A DNA stretch of 64,000 nt, from assembly GCA_041228345.1 (NCBI GenBank), contig CP166131.1, positions 2,287,001 through 2,351,000 on the forward strand, given 5' to 3'. The stretch comes from Alphaproteobacteria bacterium LSUCC0396. Lineage in GTDB: Bacteria > Pseudomonadota > Alphaproteobacteria > Puniceispirillales > Puniceispirillaceae. A model generated the notes under the pieces. That model worked only from the letters and a program-made list of their open reading frames with translations. It had not been told where the DNA came from and searched no databases. Positions 35,048-43,336 of the stretch are shown in pieces (positions within the stretch are counted from its first letter, which is position 1; every line of letters begins with the position of its first letter). The translations under genes were made by a program, and so were the position numbers.

Positions 35048-35226
35048 TTTTTTTTCAAGTAAAACTGCCAGTTTTCTAGGTGTCACACCATGTTTCAACA
35101 TGAGTGTAGAATCTCATGAAAACGCCCGTTTCGTCAATCTCTGTGTGACAGGTGTGTGACAGGGATCTGATAAACAGTATTATTAGCCAATTTAAGTTGC
35201 AATGTGCTACTGCATAGAGGTGTTCG
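35048..35226. other. Right-arm-like sequence next to tRNA-Met with two GTGTGAC repeats
   Basis: The first bases after CCA (T-rich, then CAAGTAAAAC) resemble those after att copies 3 and 4. GTGTGAC stands at 35143-35149 and 35154-35160, an 11-bp period, in the same context (TCTGTGTGAC) as the three-copy arrays at 51.1 and 54.6 kb. It looks like a diverged arm-type site of the module inserted here. No integrase gene follows. Confidence 0.6.
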
Positions 35227-37155
35227 CTAAAACAATAGTCCCTTTGGCAAATAAGCGCCAACTCCACGACTTAATAGAAACAGTATACTTGCGAGGGCAA
35301 TACCGGTGCCAATAGCCAACAGTGCTTTGGTCTTGGCGAAGCAGTATAGGAATACAGCCACACCGACTAGGGCAACAGGCAGTATGCCAAAAAGGGTGAC
35401 CAGCAACACAGCGCCGCTTATCATCACGATCGAACCGCTAAAGCTGATTACTCCAAGATATGCGTTTTTATTTGCAGGTTCCTCGTCTTCCCAAATTTTA
35501 AAGCCGGGTAAAGCAAAGTGTGCAATGGCCACAAGCCCCAAAAAGATAAGTGTTAAAATTGATATTATCGTTGGGAAAAAGGCCGTCAACGGGTCGAAAT
35601 CAAGTGAGCAGATGAGAGTATAGCTGGCAAATATCAGGAAAGCTGAGGGCAAGACTAAAGCGCCGTTATTGGGATGAGGTTTTGTCTTAACTGCGGTAGT
35701 ATGAAAGCTGCGGAAGACAGACCGGCAGAGTATCGCGAGAGCTAGGAAAGCTAGAATAATCACAATTGGACGTTCGAATATCGACCAACCGTAAAGGTTT
35801 ATGACCTGATAAGACGAGGCTTCCATGCGGGGCGCAAGGACGAAGCCAATTAGCAGCGCTGGCCTAGACCAACCATAGCGCTTCATGAACATGCCACAAA
35901 TGCCGAAGAAAAGAACTGTGAATAGGTCGCCTATGTCTTTCGTTGCCTGATAAGCTGCAAAACAGATGAAGACCAGAAGGATTGGGGCCAAGAATGAGAA
36001 AGGCACCGTCGTGACCCTGGCAATGGGATTGGAAAGGGCGATACAAATGACTGCACCGGCTATATTTGCAAGCGCCACTGACCAAACCATGAGGTAAACC
36101 AGATTTACTTCGTTTCGGATCATGTTGATCCCTGGCTCGATGCCGACAAGAATGAATCCGCCAAGCAAAAGCGCCATGCTGGCTGATCCCGGAATGCCGA
36201 ACAAAAGCGTCGGGATTAGTGCGCCTCCCTCCTTGGCGTTGTTAGCGGCCTCGGGGGCAATCACGCCGCGTACATCCCCAGTCCCTAGGGTTTCGGGGGC
36301 TTTGACAGAGCCGCGTGCATGGGCGTAGGCAATCCAGTCGATCACAGAGCCCCCCAAACCAGGTAAAGCACCTAAAGCAGCTCCGATCGCTGAGCAGCGG
36401 ATCACAAGCCACCAGTGTGATAGTGTTGATTTAACGCCCTGAATCCATCCTTTTCTTTTAAGCCCGCTGTCAGCAATGCGTTCTTGTTGTCTGAGCACGC
36501 CTAGAATTTCAGGCACGGCGAAAAGCCCAAGACCAACCAACACTACCTTGATGTTATCGAGAAGGTAAATTGACTCGAATGTAAATCGCGGTATGGCTGT
36601 GGTTGGGGTTGAACCAACCGTGCCAATCAACATGCCTATGCATGCTGTAGCAAGTCCCTTGAAAATATTAGCGCCAGTTAGCGAACCGATCAGAGCGACG
36701 GCCAGAACAACAAGCATCATCTGTTCGGCAAGTCCGAAGGCGAGGATGATCGGTTCTGCAAATCCAATTGCCACTGTCAGTATGGCTGCGCCAAACAATC
36801 CGCCTATCAGCGAGGACGAGAACGCCGCACCTAAAGCTTCAGCTGCTCTACCCTGCTTGGACATCTCAAAACCGTCAAGGACAGTGGCTTGCGCTGAGGC
36901 TGTCCCCGGAACACCAACAAGAACGGCCGGAAAAGTGTCAGATGTAGCCGTTACAGATTGCAGCCCGATCATAAGGCCAATTGCAGCTGATGGCTCGACG
37001 CCAATAACGAATGGCAGCGTCAAGGCAAGGCCCGCAGACCCTCCTAACCCTGGAATGATTCCTATAATCAGTCCCAGGACAACTCCAGCTATGAGGTAAA
37101 ACAGGTGATTAAGGGTGAATGTCTGGACAAAAGCGTCCAAAAGGATCTCAAACAT
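35227..37155 (-). CDS. TctA-TctB fusion: tripartite tricarboxylate-type transporter membrane subunits
   Basis: A 642-residue membrane protein. Residues 1 to about 490 are TctA, the large permease of TTT transporters, with the family motifs GIIPGLGGSAGLAL, SVTATSDTFPAVLVGVPGTASAQATVLDG and, in the second half, GALPGLGGSVIDWIAY. After a short linker (about 500) come four further helices that look like the small subunit TctB, so the two subunits are fused. Substrate unknown; TTT carriers take up carboxylates. Downstream of its binding protein (110 bases) on the same strand. Confidence 0.85.
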   Translation of the reverse strand: MFEILLDAFVQTFTLNHLFYLIAGVVLGLIIGIIPGLGGSAGLALTLPFVIGVEPSAAIGLMIGLQSVTATSDTFPAVLVGVPGTASAQATVLDGFEMSKQGRAAEALGAAFSSSLIGGLFGAAILTVAIGFAEPIILAFGLAEQMMLVVLAVALIGSLTGANIFKGLATACIGMLIGTVGSTPTTAIPRFTFESIYLLDNIKVVLVGLGLFAVPEILGVLRQQERIADSGLKRKGWIQGVKSTLSHWWLVIRCSAIGAALGALPGLGGSVIDWIAYAHARGSVKAPETLGTGDVRGVIAPEAANNAKEGGALIPTLLFGIPGSASMALLLGGFILVGIEPGINMIRNEVNLVYLMVWSVALANIAGAVICIALSNPIARVTTVPFSFLAPILLVFICFAAYQATKDIGDLFTVLFFGICGMFMKRYGWSRPALLIGFVLAPRMEASSYQVINLYGWSIFERPIVIILAFLALAILCRSVFRSFHTTAVKTKPHPNNGALVLPSAFLIFASYTLICSLDFDPLTAFFPTIISILTLIFLGLVAIAHFALPGFKIWEDEEPANKNAYLGVISFSGSIVMISGAVLLVTLFGILPVALVGVAVFLYCFAKTKALLAIGTGIALASILFLLSRGVGAYLPKGLLF

Positions 37156-37265
37156 AATGGAGTCCGTTCAGCCTTGAATTACAAGCAAAAGGGTCGGGAA
37201 TTTTTTGAGCAATTATTTGGGTGGCCGCGCAGAAATCTGATCGCGGCCACCTAGTTATCGCTAGG

Positions 37266-38366
37266 TTAGTTTCCAATGGGAACGCCCATGCGTTCTTCAA
37301 TCCATGCAAAGAGCCAATTACGCTGTGCGACATCCATGTCCAGCGCTCCGCGGACTGCTGCCTTTGCTTCATCTCCAAATATCTGCGGATAGGGTCCCAG
37401 CACTTTACCGCTGACTTTCTGAAAATCAGGGTCCTGCAAGGTTGCATCAACAGCATTTTTCCATGCGGCGACAATTTCTGGTGGTGTGCCTGCAGGCAAA
37501 CTTAAAGACTTTGACGTCATAACGCTCATATTCAGGAAATTTAGATAGGCCTGCCAAAGCGGTCCCGATGGGGCTTTACCATGGATGGCTTCGTAGATTT
37601 CGGGTACAGTCATTGTGTTGGGCATGCCAGGATCGCGCACAACATTCCCATTTTTATCCACGAACCCCATTGTGGCGAATAAGGCCAGTTCCCCTGAATC
37701 GATATAGGGCTTCACTTTTGACGAAAAGCCTGCGAAGGGTTCCACGCCCAAGGTTGTCTCTCCACGGATCATGGACTGACGTCTCTCGCCAGCTCCCAAA
37801 CCTAATATGGGTTTTATGTTATTAACCCCGAGAAGATTAAATGCTGCAAAAGCTCTAAGTTCAGAGGCGGTTGGAGATTTTATGCCAAAGGTTTGGTTTG
37901 AACCTGCGAGTGTTTTGGTGGCTATCTTGGGGTCCTGGCCCACAATTCCTGTCACCGATGCTGCGAAGAGTGCCGAACCTTGCGGTGACAAAACAACCGG
38001 CTCCCAAGACGTCATGTCAAATTTGACTTTTTTTCCGCCAAAGACGGCACTGGTGAAAGTTGAAGTTGAAGCGACCATCGCGGTCAATCCATCCGGGTCT
38101 GCCTTCTGAAAAGCGTTTGCTCCTTTGATAGAACCACCACCCGGCATGTTTTCAACAACAACCTTCGGTTTGCCTGGTAAATACTTTGCAAGGTAGACTT
38201 GAAGCGTGCGTGCATATGTGTCTGAGCCGCCACCCTCTTTGAATGGCACTATCACCCGCACAGTTTTATCTGAAAAGTTGACGCTCTTGGCGATAGCTGA
38301 GGTCGTTGTAAAACCCACTACCGCACATCCGGCTGCAAGTGCCAAAAGTCCTAGTCTATGAAGCAT
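37266..38366 (-). CDS. TctC (Bug) family periplasmic substrate-binding protein
   Basis: The solute receptor for the adjacent TTT transporter. The 366-residue product has a signal peptide ending in TSAIAKSV and the TctC hallmarks: VRVIVPFKEGGGSDTYARTL and VVVENMPGGGSIKGAN near residues 38-85. It is longer than the usual 320 residues. The ligand is probably a small carboxylate or amide, not predictable from sequence. Transcribed after the CapA-like gene with a 21-base gap. Confidence 0.85.
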   Translation of the reverse strand: MLHRLGLLALAAGCAVVGFTTTSAIAKSVNFSDKTVRVIVPFKEGGGSDTYARTLQVYLAKYLPGKPKVVVENMPGGGSIKGANAFQKADPDGLTAMVASTSTFTSAVFGGKKVKFDMTSWEPVVLSPQGSALFAASVTGIVGQDPKIATKTLAGSNQTFGIKSPTASELRAFAAFNLLGVNNIKPILGLGAGERRQSMIRGETTLGVEPFAGFSSKVKPYIDSGELALFATMGFVDKNGNVVRDPGMPNTMTVPEIYEAIHGKAPSGPLWQAYLNFLNMSVMTSKSLSLPAGTPPEIVAAWKNAVDATLQDPDFQKVSGKVLGPYPQIFGDEAKAAVRGALDMDVAQRNWLFAWIEERMGVPIGN

Positions 38367-38387
38367 ATTTTTCCTCCCATGTGTTAC

Positions 38388-39509
38388 TTAATTGGTAGTT
38401 CTCAGCGGTGATATTGAACGCGGTTGTTCAACCGCAATATAGTTCTCAAGCGAACGGAATACGGTTCCATAACCGTCAGACACAAATTTGAGAAATTGCA
38501 GTGCCTCGTCAAAAGCTGCGCCGCGGTTGAAGACACGCGGCTTCATGTCGGTTCCGATCTCTCCAAGGTGCAAACCAGCTTCAATGCTTCCTTGAGAGAG
38601 GTTTAATTCTGCAATCACGAGGCGCCGTGCATCCTGCCCGTATGGCAGGAATGGTCTGGAAGGGTCGAGTTTTACACCATATTGCTCTTCAAAGAGGCGA
38701 GCCTTATCACCGGTCTTTGGAACACCGGACATCATGAAATTGCCGAGACTATAAAAGCATGGCTTGCCGTCAATTATCTCAATGGCCTTTGGCGCATGTG
38801 CGTGAGATCCAATGATGGCATCCGCGCCTGCGGCGATTGCCGCCCTTGCGGCTGGTGGCTGATATTCAGCTATAAGTCTAGGAATATAGTGTATGCCCCA
38901 GTGCTGAGACACGATTAAATGGTCTGCTTGTTTCTTCGCTGCAGAGATATCGGTACACATTTCTTCGAGGTCTTCTGCCCAAACCTCGGAGCGGGTTAAC
39001 GGAGGCATGCCTGGCTGCCAGTCAAATTCCTCGTGCCAGGTGCGAACGCGCAGTGGTGCGGCTCCAGCGCTGGTTTTGGTGGCCTCGAAACCTTCACGCA
39101 AGACCGAGGCGTAAGCCAAAAATGCAATCCTCTGGCCTGCCACCTCTAAGAATGCTGGCTTTCGCGCTTCTGAGATATTCATGCCAGCGCCCACTGTTTG
39201 CACCCCCCGGCTCCGGAAGAGATTTATCGTGTCGGCAAGTGCTTTGGCACCGTAGTTCAGTGTATGATTCGACGCTAATGAAACCACATCAAAGCCGCAG
39301 TCAAAGAATACCTGCGCTAGTTCAGGCGCACATCTTGCGTGAGTTGCGTTGGAGTTTGACGCCAGCCTACCTTGTAAAGAGTACATACGTTCGCACTGCG
39401 CAAATCGGATGTCTGCCTGTTTAAGAAAGGGGGTAATTGGTTCAGCTAATGTTCCATCACCAAGCGTAAGCGGCCCGACATCCCCACAGCAAAACACTCG
39501 GGCTGTCAT
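38388..39509 (-). CDS. CapA/PgsA-like metallophosphoesterase-fold protein
   Basis: A 373-residue protein of the bacterial PGA_cap family, related to calcineurin-like phosphoesterases. Metal-site motifs are visible: FCCGDVGPL near the start, VSLASNHTLNYG near 80, LIVSQHWG near 200 and GADAIIGSHAHAPKAIEII near 230. No signal peptide or membrane anchor is seen, so it is probably cytosolic, unlike membrane-bound CapA of capsule loci. Here it sits in a transporter operon: four-base overlap with the GntR regulator, 21 bases before tctC. Hydrolysis of an imported compound is possible. Confidence 0.75.
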   Translation of the reverse strand: MTARVFCCGDVGPLTLGDGTLAEPITPFLKQADIRFAQCERMYSLQGRLASNSNATHARCAPELAQVFFDCGFDVVSLASNHTLNYGAKALADTINLFRSRGVQTVGAGMNISEARKPAFLEVAGQRIAFLAYASVLREGFEATKTSAGAAPLRVRTWHEEFDWQPGMPPLTRSEVWAEDLEEMCTDISAAKKQADHLIVSQHWGIHYIPRLIAEYQPPAARAAIAAGADAIIGSHAHAPKAIEIIDGKPCFYSLGNFMMSGVPKTGDKARLFEEQYGVKLDPSRPFLPYGQDARRLVIAELNLSQGSIEAGLHLGEIGTDMKPRVFNRGAAFDEALQFLKFVSDGYGTVFRSLENYIAVEQPRSISPLRTTN

Positions 39510-40252
39510 GGCTTTAAATGCTTTTCGATTGAAACATCCCTTGACCGAGCTACAAGCTCTTGTGTCCGTTGTCTGGAGTCCTCTGCGTGTCGCCTGAGCA
39601 GCGCACCTGCGAGATTTCCGTCACGCTTTTTAAGAGCATTCAAAAATTGTTCGCGTTGGTTTATGGATGCCTGAAATGAAGCTTTAAGCCAGTGATTTCT
39701 CTCCGCAGTTTTCCTAGCCAAGTGAAGATGCTCCATACGATAGAGGCGAATAGAGCGCGTAATCCTTCTATAGATCTTTGTCAGTTCGCTATTACCGGCG
39801 GCCGTTAAAAAGGAATCATTGAATCTAATCGTTAGGCGGAAGTATGACGTCTCTTCATCCTCTTCGACCGAGGCTTTCATTCGTTTAAGCAAAGTGCTGA
39901 TTTCTGAAATGTGATTATGGCCTTTGGTCTCTGCGGCTAGTTTACCCACCATAAGCCCAAGGTGCCCCCGAATGTCGTAGAGGTCTGAGATTTCACTGTT
40001 CGTAAATGTTCTAACGAATACCCCTCGCTGAGGAATAGAAACCAATAAACCTTCTCCGACTAGAGCACTGCAGGCTTCTCGCACAGGTCCTCGGCTAAAA
40101 CCAATCTGGCTCGCGATCACTGCTTCTTTGACTTTTTCGCCAGGGACAAGTGCGCCATTGAAAATAAGCTGTTCCAGGCGTTTCTGCGCTAAAGATGTGA
40201 GCGTTTCTGGGCGCTCAAGCTTGCTATTTGAGAGAGAAGTAATATCAGTCAT
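39506..40252 (-). CDS. GntR-family (FCD domain) transcriptional regulator
   Basis: A 248-residue regulator. The N-terminal winged helix is clear (AVIASQIGFSRGPVREACSALVGEGLLVSIPQRGVFV), followed by an all-helical FCD ligand domain with DLYDIRGHLGLMVGKLAA. FCD members of this class usually respond to carboxylates or sugar acids. It is the first gene of the minus-strand operon, with a four-base overlap to the CapA-like gene, so it probably controls the transporter. Confidence 0.88.
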   Translation of the reverse strand: MTDITSLSNSKLERPETLTSLAQKRLEQLIFNGALVPGEKVKEAVIASQIGFSRGPVREACSALVGEGLLVSIPQRGVFVRTFTNSEISDLYDIRGHLGLMVGKLAAETKGHNHISEISTLLKRMKASVEEDEETSYFRLTIRFNDSFLTAAGNSELTKIYRRITRSIRLYRMEHLHLARKTAERNHWLKASFQASINQREQFLNALKKRDGNLAGALLRRHAEDSRQRTQELVARSRDVSIEKHLKP

Positions 40253-40609
40253 AAGTCAGTATTTGTGTCAAAAATGTAAAATGTCAACATTTTTTTGGAA
40301 GGTGGTGTTCCAGTTCCGAAGTTATCTACGAAATAGGGTGAGGGGAGTGTTCCGGTTACTGTGCTGGGGACGACGTCCCCTAATAACACAATAGCAACCA
40401 TTCAAATGAATGTTAGATCTTAACAACGACGGCTAATTTAAGACGTTGATAAACGAACCGGTTGGTATTTTTTATTTGCCAATATCTAACGGCTAAAGTC
40501 GCCGCAAAATCTACTTTCAAGGAACAATAAAAGCTCGCTCTGAAAAACATCCACACCCATGAAATAATTGGAAGGTCTCAAGCAAGTCCTGCCTCCGTAG
40601 TCAAACTCC
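40253..40609. other. Intergenic promoter region of module 1 operon
   Basis: 357 bases upstream of the GntR gene up to the left-arm repeat. It must contain the operon promoter but no clear sites were recognised. AT-rich; no coding frame supported. Confidence 0.4.
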
Positions 40610-40686
40610 ATTACACACTTTTTAACACACCTAATTTACGCGCTTATAAATAACTGAAATTAAATAGGAAAATTTGAAGCAGTTTT
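40610..40686. repeat. Left-arm repeat, copy 1 (module 1 end)
   Basis: A 77-bp sequence (ATTACACACTTTTTAACACA to the att copy) that recurs at 50884-50960, the same length, with about eight differences by eye. Two ACACAC words sit 12 bp apart in it. It directly abuts att copy 2, so it is an arm of the attachment site rather than random duplication. Confidence 0.7.
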
Positions 40687-40731
40687 ATCATAATCCGCGT
40701 GTCGGGGGTTCGAGTCCCTCCTCCGCTACCA
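40687..40731 (+). repeat. att copy 2: 45-bp duplicate of the tRNA-Met 3' end
   Basis: Identical to 35003-35047 (anticodon loop to CCA), with unrelated sequence before it. It cannot fold as a tRNA because the acceptor 5' strand and the D-arm are missing. It marks the right end of module 1 and the left end of module 2. The sequence after CCA (AATAATATC) differs from that after the other three copies. Confidence 0.9.
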
Positions 40732-40759
40732 AATAATATCATTCTTTATCAATTAATTA

Positions 40760-40788
40760 GCCGCCTTATTTTTGAGGCGGCGTTTTTG
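40760..40788 (+). terminator. Rho-independent terminator downstream of att copy 2
   Basis: GCCGCCT (40760-40766) and AGGCGGC (40775-40781) form a perfect 7-bp GC-rich stem with an 8-base loop, followed by GTTTTTG. It stands 29 bases after the tRNA-like CCA. It would be the natural end of tRNA-Met transcription if module 1 were excised, so it may be the ancestral tRNA terminator. Confidence 0.7.
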
Positions 40789-41068
40789 TGTGCTGAATTA
40801 TTGCCGCGTTCATTGTCGCGTTTCGTTTATGCAAAACGTTGGCTCAGCAAATCATTACACATAGCCGTTCTTACGATAATGTATCGAAACCCTGCCTAAA
40901 CCAAGTTCCGAGCTTCGAGAGCCAAGTTTCGGGAAGCTTAACACTTGAATATTGCTCCCAGAGCCAAGATGCGAGGGTCTTGAAGCTTGGCTCGGGGGTC
41001 TGGATCCTTGAACCTTGAGGCTTGAGCAGCATTCGAACAGCATAAGGCATAGGATCCAGCAGCTCGAA

Positions 41069-41190
41069 CCTCGGTCCTCAGGGGTTACTGGGAGAGTTTG
41101 CTGATTGGGACTCAATATGGCTCAGGGGGGTGGGGCCTAGATTAGTTCGGGCGTTGCGTCTCGGATCGCGGTGGTTTGATAGTTGGGTTG
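41069..41190. repeat. Island-associated intergenic repeat, copy A
   Basis: About 120 bp that aligns with 54324-54450: shared CCTCGGTCCT, GGGGTTACTG, GGGGGTGGGG(C/T)CTAGATT and (G/A)TGTTGCG(T/C)C in the same order, with small differences. A short piece (20 identical bases) recurs near 50828. It occurs only near att copies in this window. Confidence 0.6.
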
Positions 41191-41217
41191 GCGTATCAAG
41201 AGAGGAAATAGCAGCTT

Positions 41218-42123
41218 TCATAAGCTCCGATATATTTCGTCATTGATTTGATCAAAAAACCATTCACGAAATAATTTTATTGGCCTTAACTTTTCCTTTG
41301 CTTCGGATATGACCAGACTTCGCAAAGACTGGGTTGTAGATAACCTTTTTAATGCCGGAGGAGTGACCAAGCTTCCCGATATTAAATCTTCTCTAGCGAG
41401 TAATTCTCCCTCCATCGCTATTCCGAGGCCATTTCTTGCTGCTTCAAGGGCGAGCAAAGTATTGCCAAGTTTGATATGAGAGCACACAGGTAAGATGAGT
41501 TTATTTTCGGCAAAAATATTTGTCCAGCTCGCTGCCCGTATATCAGAGTCGATGAGTCGAAAGTGAACTAAATCTTCAATTTTTTTGAGTGGATAATCAC
41601 CCTTCAATAAATCAGGGTTGCACAGTGGTGCGATTGTTTCTGGTGGTAACGGCTCTACGATCATGCCTGGCAGGTCTGGAACTCCAAAGCGGACATCAAC
41701 ATCAATTGGGAGTTTTCGAGCGCCCCAAGCGGCTGTTGGCGTAAGAATTCTTATATCAATATCTGGATATTCATCCATGAATAATTGAATACGCGGCGAT
41801 AACCAACGTAAGCCAAAGCTAATACCAGAATGAATGGTTAAGGTCTCTCTCGATGGTCTGCCGAGCATTTCGAGAGTCGCTCTCTCAAAGGTTGAATATG
41901 CTTCGTTGACAATTTTAAAGTAGGCAGATCCCTCCATGGTCAATCGCACTCCCCGATTGAACCTATCAAACATTTGGCGTCCCAAAAATAACTCGAGTTC
42001 TTTTATTTGATGACTGACAGCCGATGGAGTGATGTTTAATTCACGGCCAGCTTCTTTAAACGTGCCGCAACGGCCAACTGCTAAAAACACTGTTAGCGCA
42101 CGTAATGGTGGAACTTTAGCCAT
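41218..42123 (-). CDS. LysR-family transcriptional regulator (GcvA-like)
   Basis: A 301-residue regulator. The N-terminal HTH (PPLRALTVFLAVGRCGTFKEAGRELNITPSAVSHQIKELELFLG, residues 5-48) is unambiguous, and the effector domain has a GcvA-like start. It is divergent from the ABC transporter operon across about 165 AT-rich bases, the standard LysR arrangement, so it probably controls that operon in response to the imported compound. Confidence 0.9.
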   Translation of the reverse strand: MAKVPPLRALTVFLAVGRCGTFKEAGRELNITPSAVSHQIKELELFLGRQMFDRFNRGVRLTMEGSAYFKIVNEAYSTFERATLEMLGRPSRETLTIHSGISFGLRWLSPRIQLFMDEYPDIDIRILTPTAAWGARKLPIDVDVRFGVPDLPGMIVEPLPPETIAPLCNPDLLKGDYPLKKIEDLVHFRLIDSDIRAASWTNIFAENKLILPVCSHIKLGNTLLALEAARNGLGIAMEGELLAREDLISGSLVTPPALKRLSTTQSLRSLVISEAKEKLRPIKLFREWFFDQINDEIYRSL

Positions 42124-42288
42124 GTTTTAACCAATTTTTTGTCTTTGAGAGACTTATAATCAGTAACAAATTATTTTTTTTCAAGACTGAAATAAAATTC
42201 ATCTCTGGGTTTAAGTATTTGCGTTATAGAAAAATAAAATTTGATCCTAGTATTTTATATATGTCAAATGATAGGAGGTATTGAGATT

Positions 42289-43200
42289 ATGAAAAACTTT
42301 GTGTTTTTGGCGCTTAGTGCGTCATTGTTGACTTTTGGCGTCAGCGCCAGCAGTTCTCCCGCTTTAGCAGACAGTGTTCTTGATAAAGTAATTAAAAACA
42401 AAGAAATTTTTATCGGCACTCGGGAGTCGACGCCCCCCTATGCCTATGTTGAGTCAGATGGTACTTGGACGGGCTGGTCTGTTGAAATGAGCCGTGCAAT
42501 GGTTGGTGTGATATCTAAGAAGACAGGCGTAGAATTAAAAGCAACCCTTAAGGCTGTCACTCCACAAACACGTATTCCATTAATTTTAAATGGTACAAAT
42601 TATTGGAATTGGGGAGCAACGGGTATTAGTTTAAAGCGTCAAGAAGCAGTTGATTTTTCACATGTTGTTAATTCTGTTTGTGTGAAAAAGCTAACCCCTG
42701 TCGGCAGTGGTATAAATTCAATTGATGATCTTGCAGGAAAGCGTGTGGGTGTTACTAAAGCGAGTATCGAGGAGAAATTGCTAGATACAATGAATAAAGA
42801 GGGGAGGTTCAACCCTCCCGTAAAAATAATATCTTTTGATAAACACCCTAATGGTTTTCTGGGACTGCAGCAGGGTAAAACTGATGCACACGTTACTCTA
42901 GATGATGCACTTCACAGACTAAAAATGAAGGCGGCGGACCCGAGCAAGTGGGAGGTTACCGGACCAGACCTTTTTTGTATCAATCAGGGTATGATTTTAC
43001 CTAATAATGATAGCAAATGGGCTGATATGGTTAACGGTGCCTTTTGCTATATGGTTAAAACTGGAATGTACAGAGAGATCTATGATGAGTGGTTCCAGGG
43101 GCCAAGTCCAAAAGCTGGGTATGTGCGGGATCAATCAGCAGGTGTTCAGAGGCTTTTGAGTGACCAGTGTCCGTATAAAAGCGAAGATTTCATAAAGTAA
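42289..43200 (+). CDS. Amino-acid-type ABC transporter periplasmic binding protein
   Basis: A 303-residue solute-binding protein of family 3 (SBP_bac_3). The ATG at 42289 follows AGGAGG at ten bases; the open frame upstream is not used. The signal peptide ends at SSSPALAD. Family motifs include FIGTRESTPPYAYVESDGTWTGWSVEM and the later DDLAGKRVGVTKAS. The next gene is separated by 136 bases containing a long hairpin. The ligand is likely a modified amino acid or cyclic imide, by association with HyuAB. Confidence 0.88.
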   Translation: MKNFVFLALSASLLTFGVSASSSPALADSVLDKVIKNKEIFIGTRESTPPYAYVESDGTWTGWSVEMSRAMVGVISKKTGVELKATLKAVTPQTRIPLILNGTNYWNWGATGISLKRQEAVDFSHVVNSVCVKKLTPVGSGINSIDDLAGKRVGVTKASIEEKLLDTMNKEGRFNPPVKIISFDKHPNGFLGLQQGKTDAHVTLDDALHRLKMKAADPSKWEVTGPDLFCINQGMILPNNDSKWADMVNGAFCYMVKTGMYREIYDEWFQGPSPKAGYVRDQSAGVQRLLSDQCPYKSEDFIK

Positions 43201-43214
43201 ATTTGTATTAGAGG

Positions 43215-43270
43215 ACAGATAAGGCTCTGACGTGATTTGTGCCTTATCTGTTCTGTGAAGCACTTTTTTT
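43215..43270 (+). terminator. Long hairpin after the binding-protein gene
   Basis: ACAGATAAGGC (43215-43225) and GCCTTATCTGT (43241-43251) are an 11-bp perfect inverted repeat with a 15-base loop. A T-run (about 43263-43269) follows after 11 bases. Such hairpins behind binding-protein genes act as partial terminators or mRNA stabilisers, giving more receptor than permease. Confidence 0.65.
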
Positions 43271-43336
43271 GTTCTAATTCATATTATAAAAATTGAGCTT
43301 TATGGTGAGATATAATTTTTTTGATAAAGGTAAACC

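Larger units (their letters stand above)
40732..41217. other. Non-coding start of module 2: word-repeat region and hairpins
   Basis: No supported gene. From about 40900 to 41060 the DNA is built of recurring related words (TTCGAG, CTTGAG, CTTGGC, CTCGGG, TTGAAGC). It contains a perfect inverted repeat GAGCCAAG (40961-40968) / CTTGGCTC (40986-40993) and AGCTTC/GAAGCT around 40913-40937. It is followed by a copy of a longer dispersed repeat (41069-41190). Confidence 0.55.

Noticed and set aside
36593-37099. 168-codon plus-strand open frame inside the TctAB gene
   Set aside because: Antisense shadow of a clear membrane-protein gene; composition rich in P, T and A without a domain.
40687-40731. 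Second functional tRNA-Met gene
   Set aside because: Only the 3' half is present, without acceptor 5' strand or D-arm; interpreted as an attachment-site copy. The same holds for the copies at 50961 and 54481.
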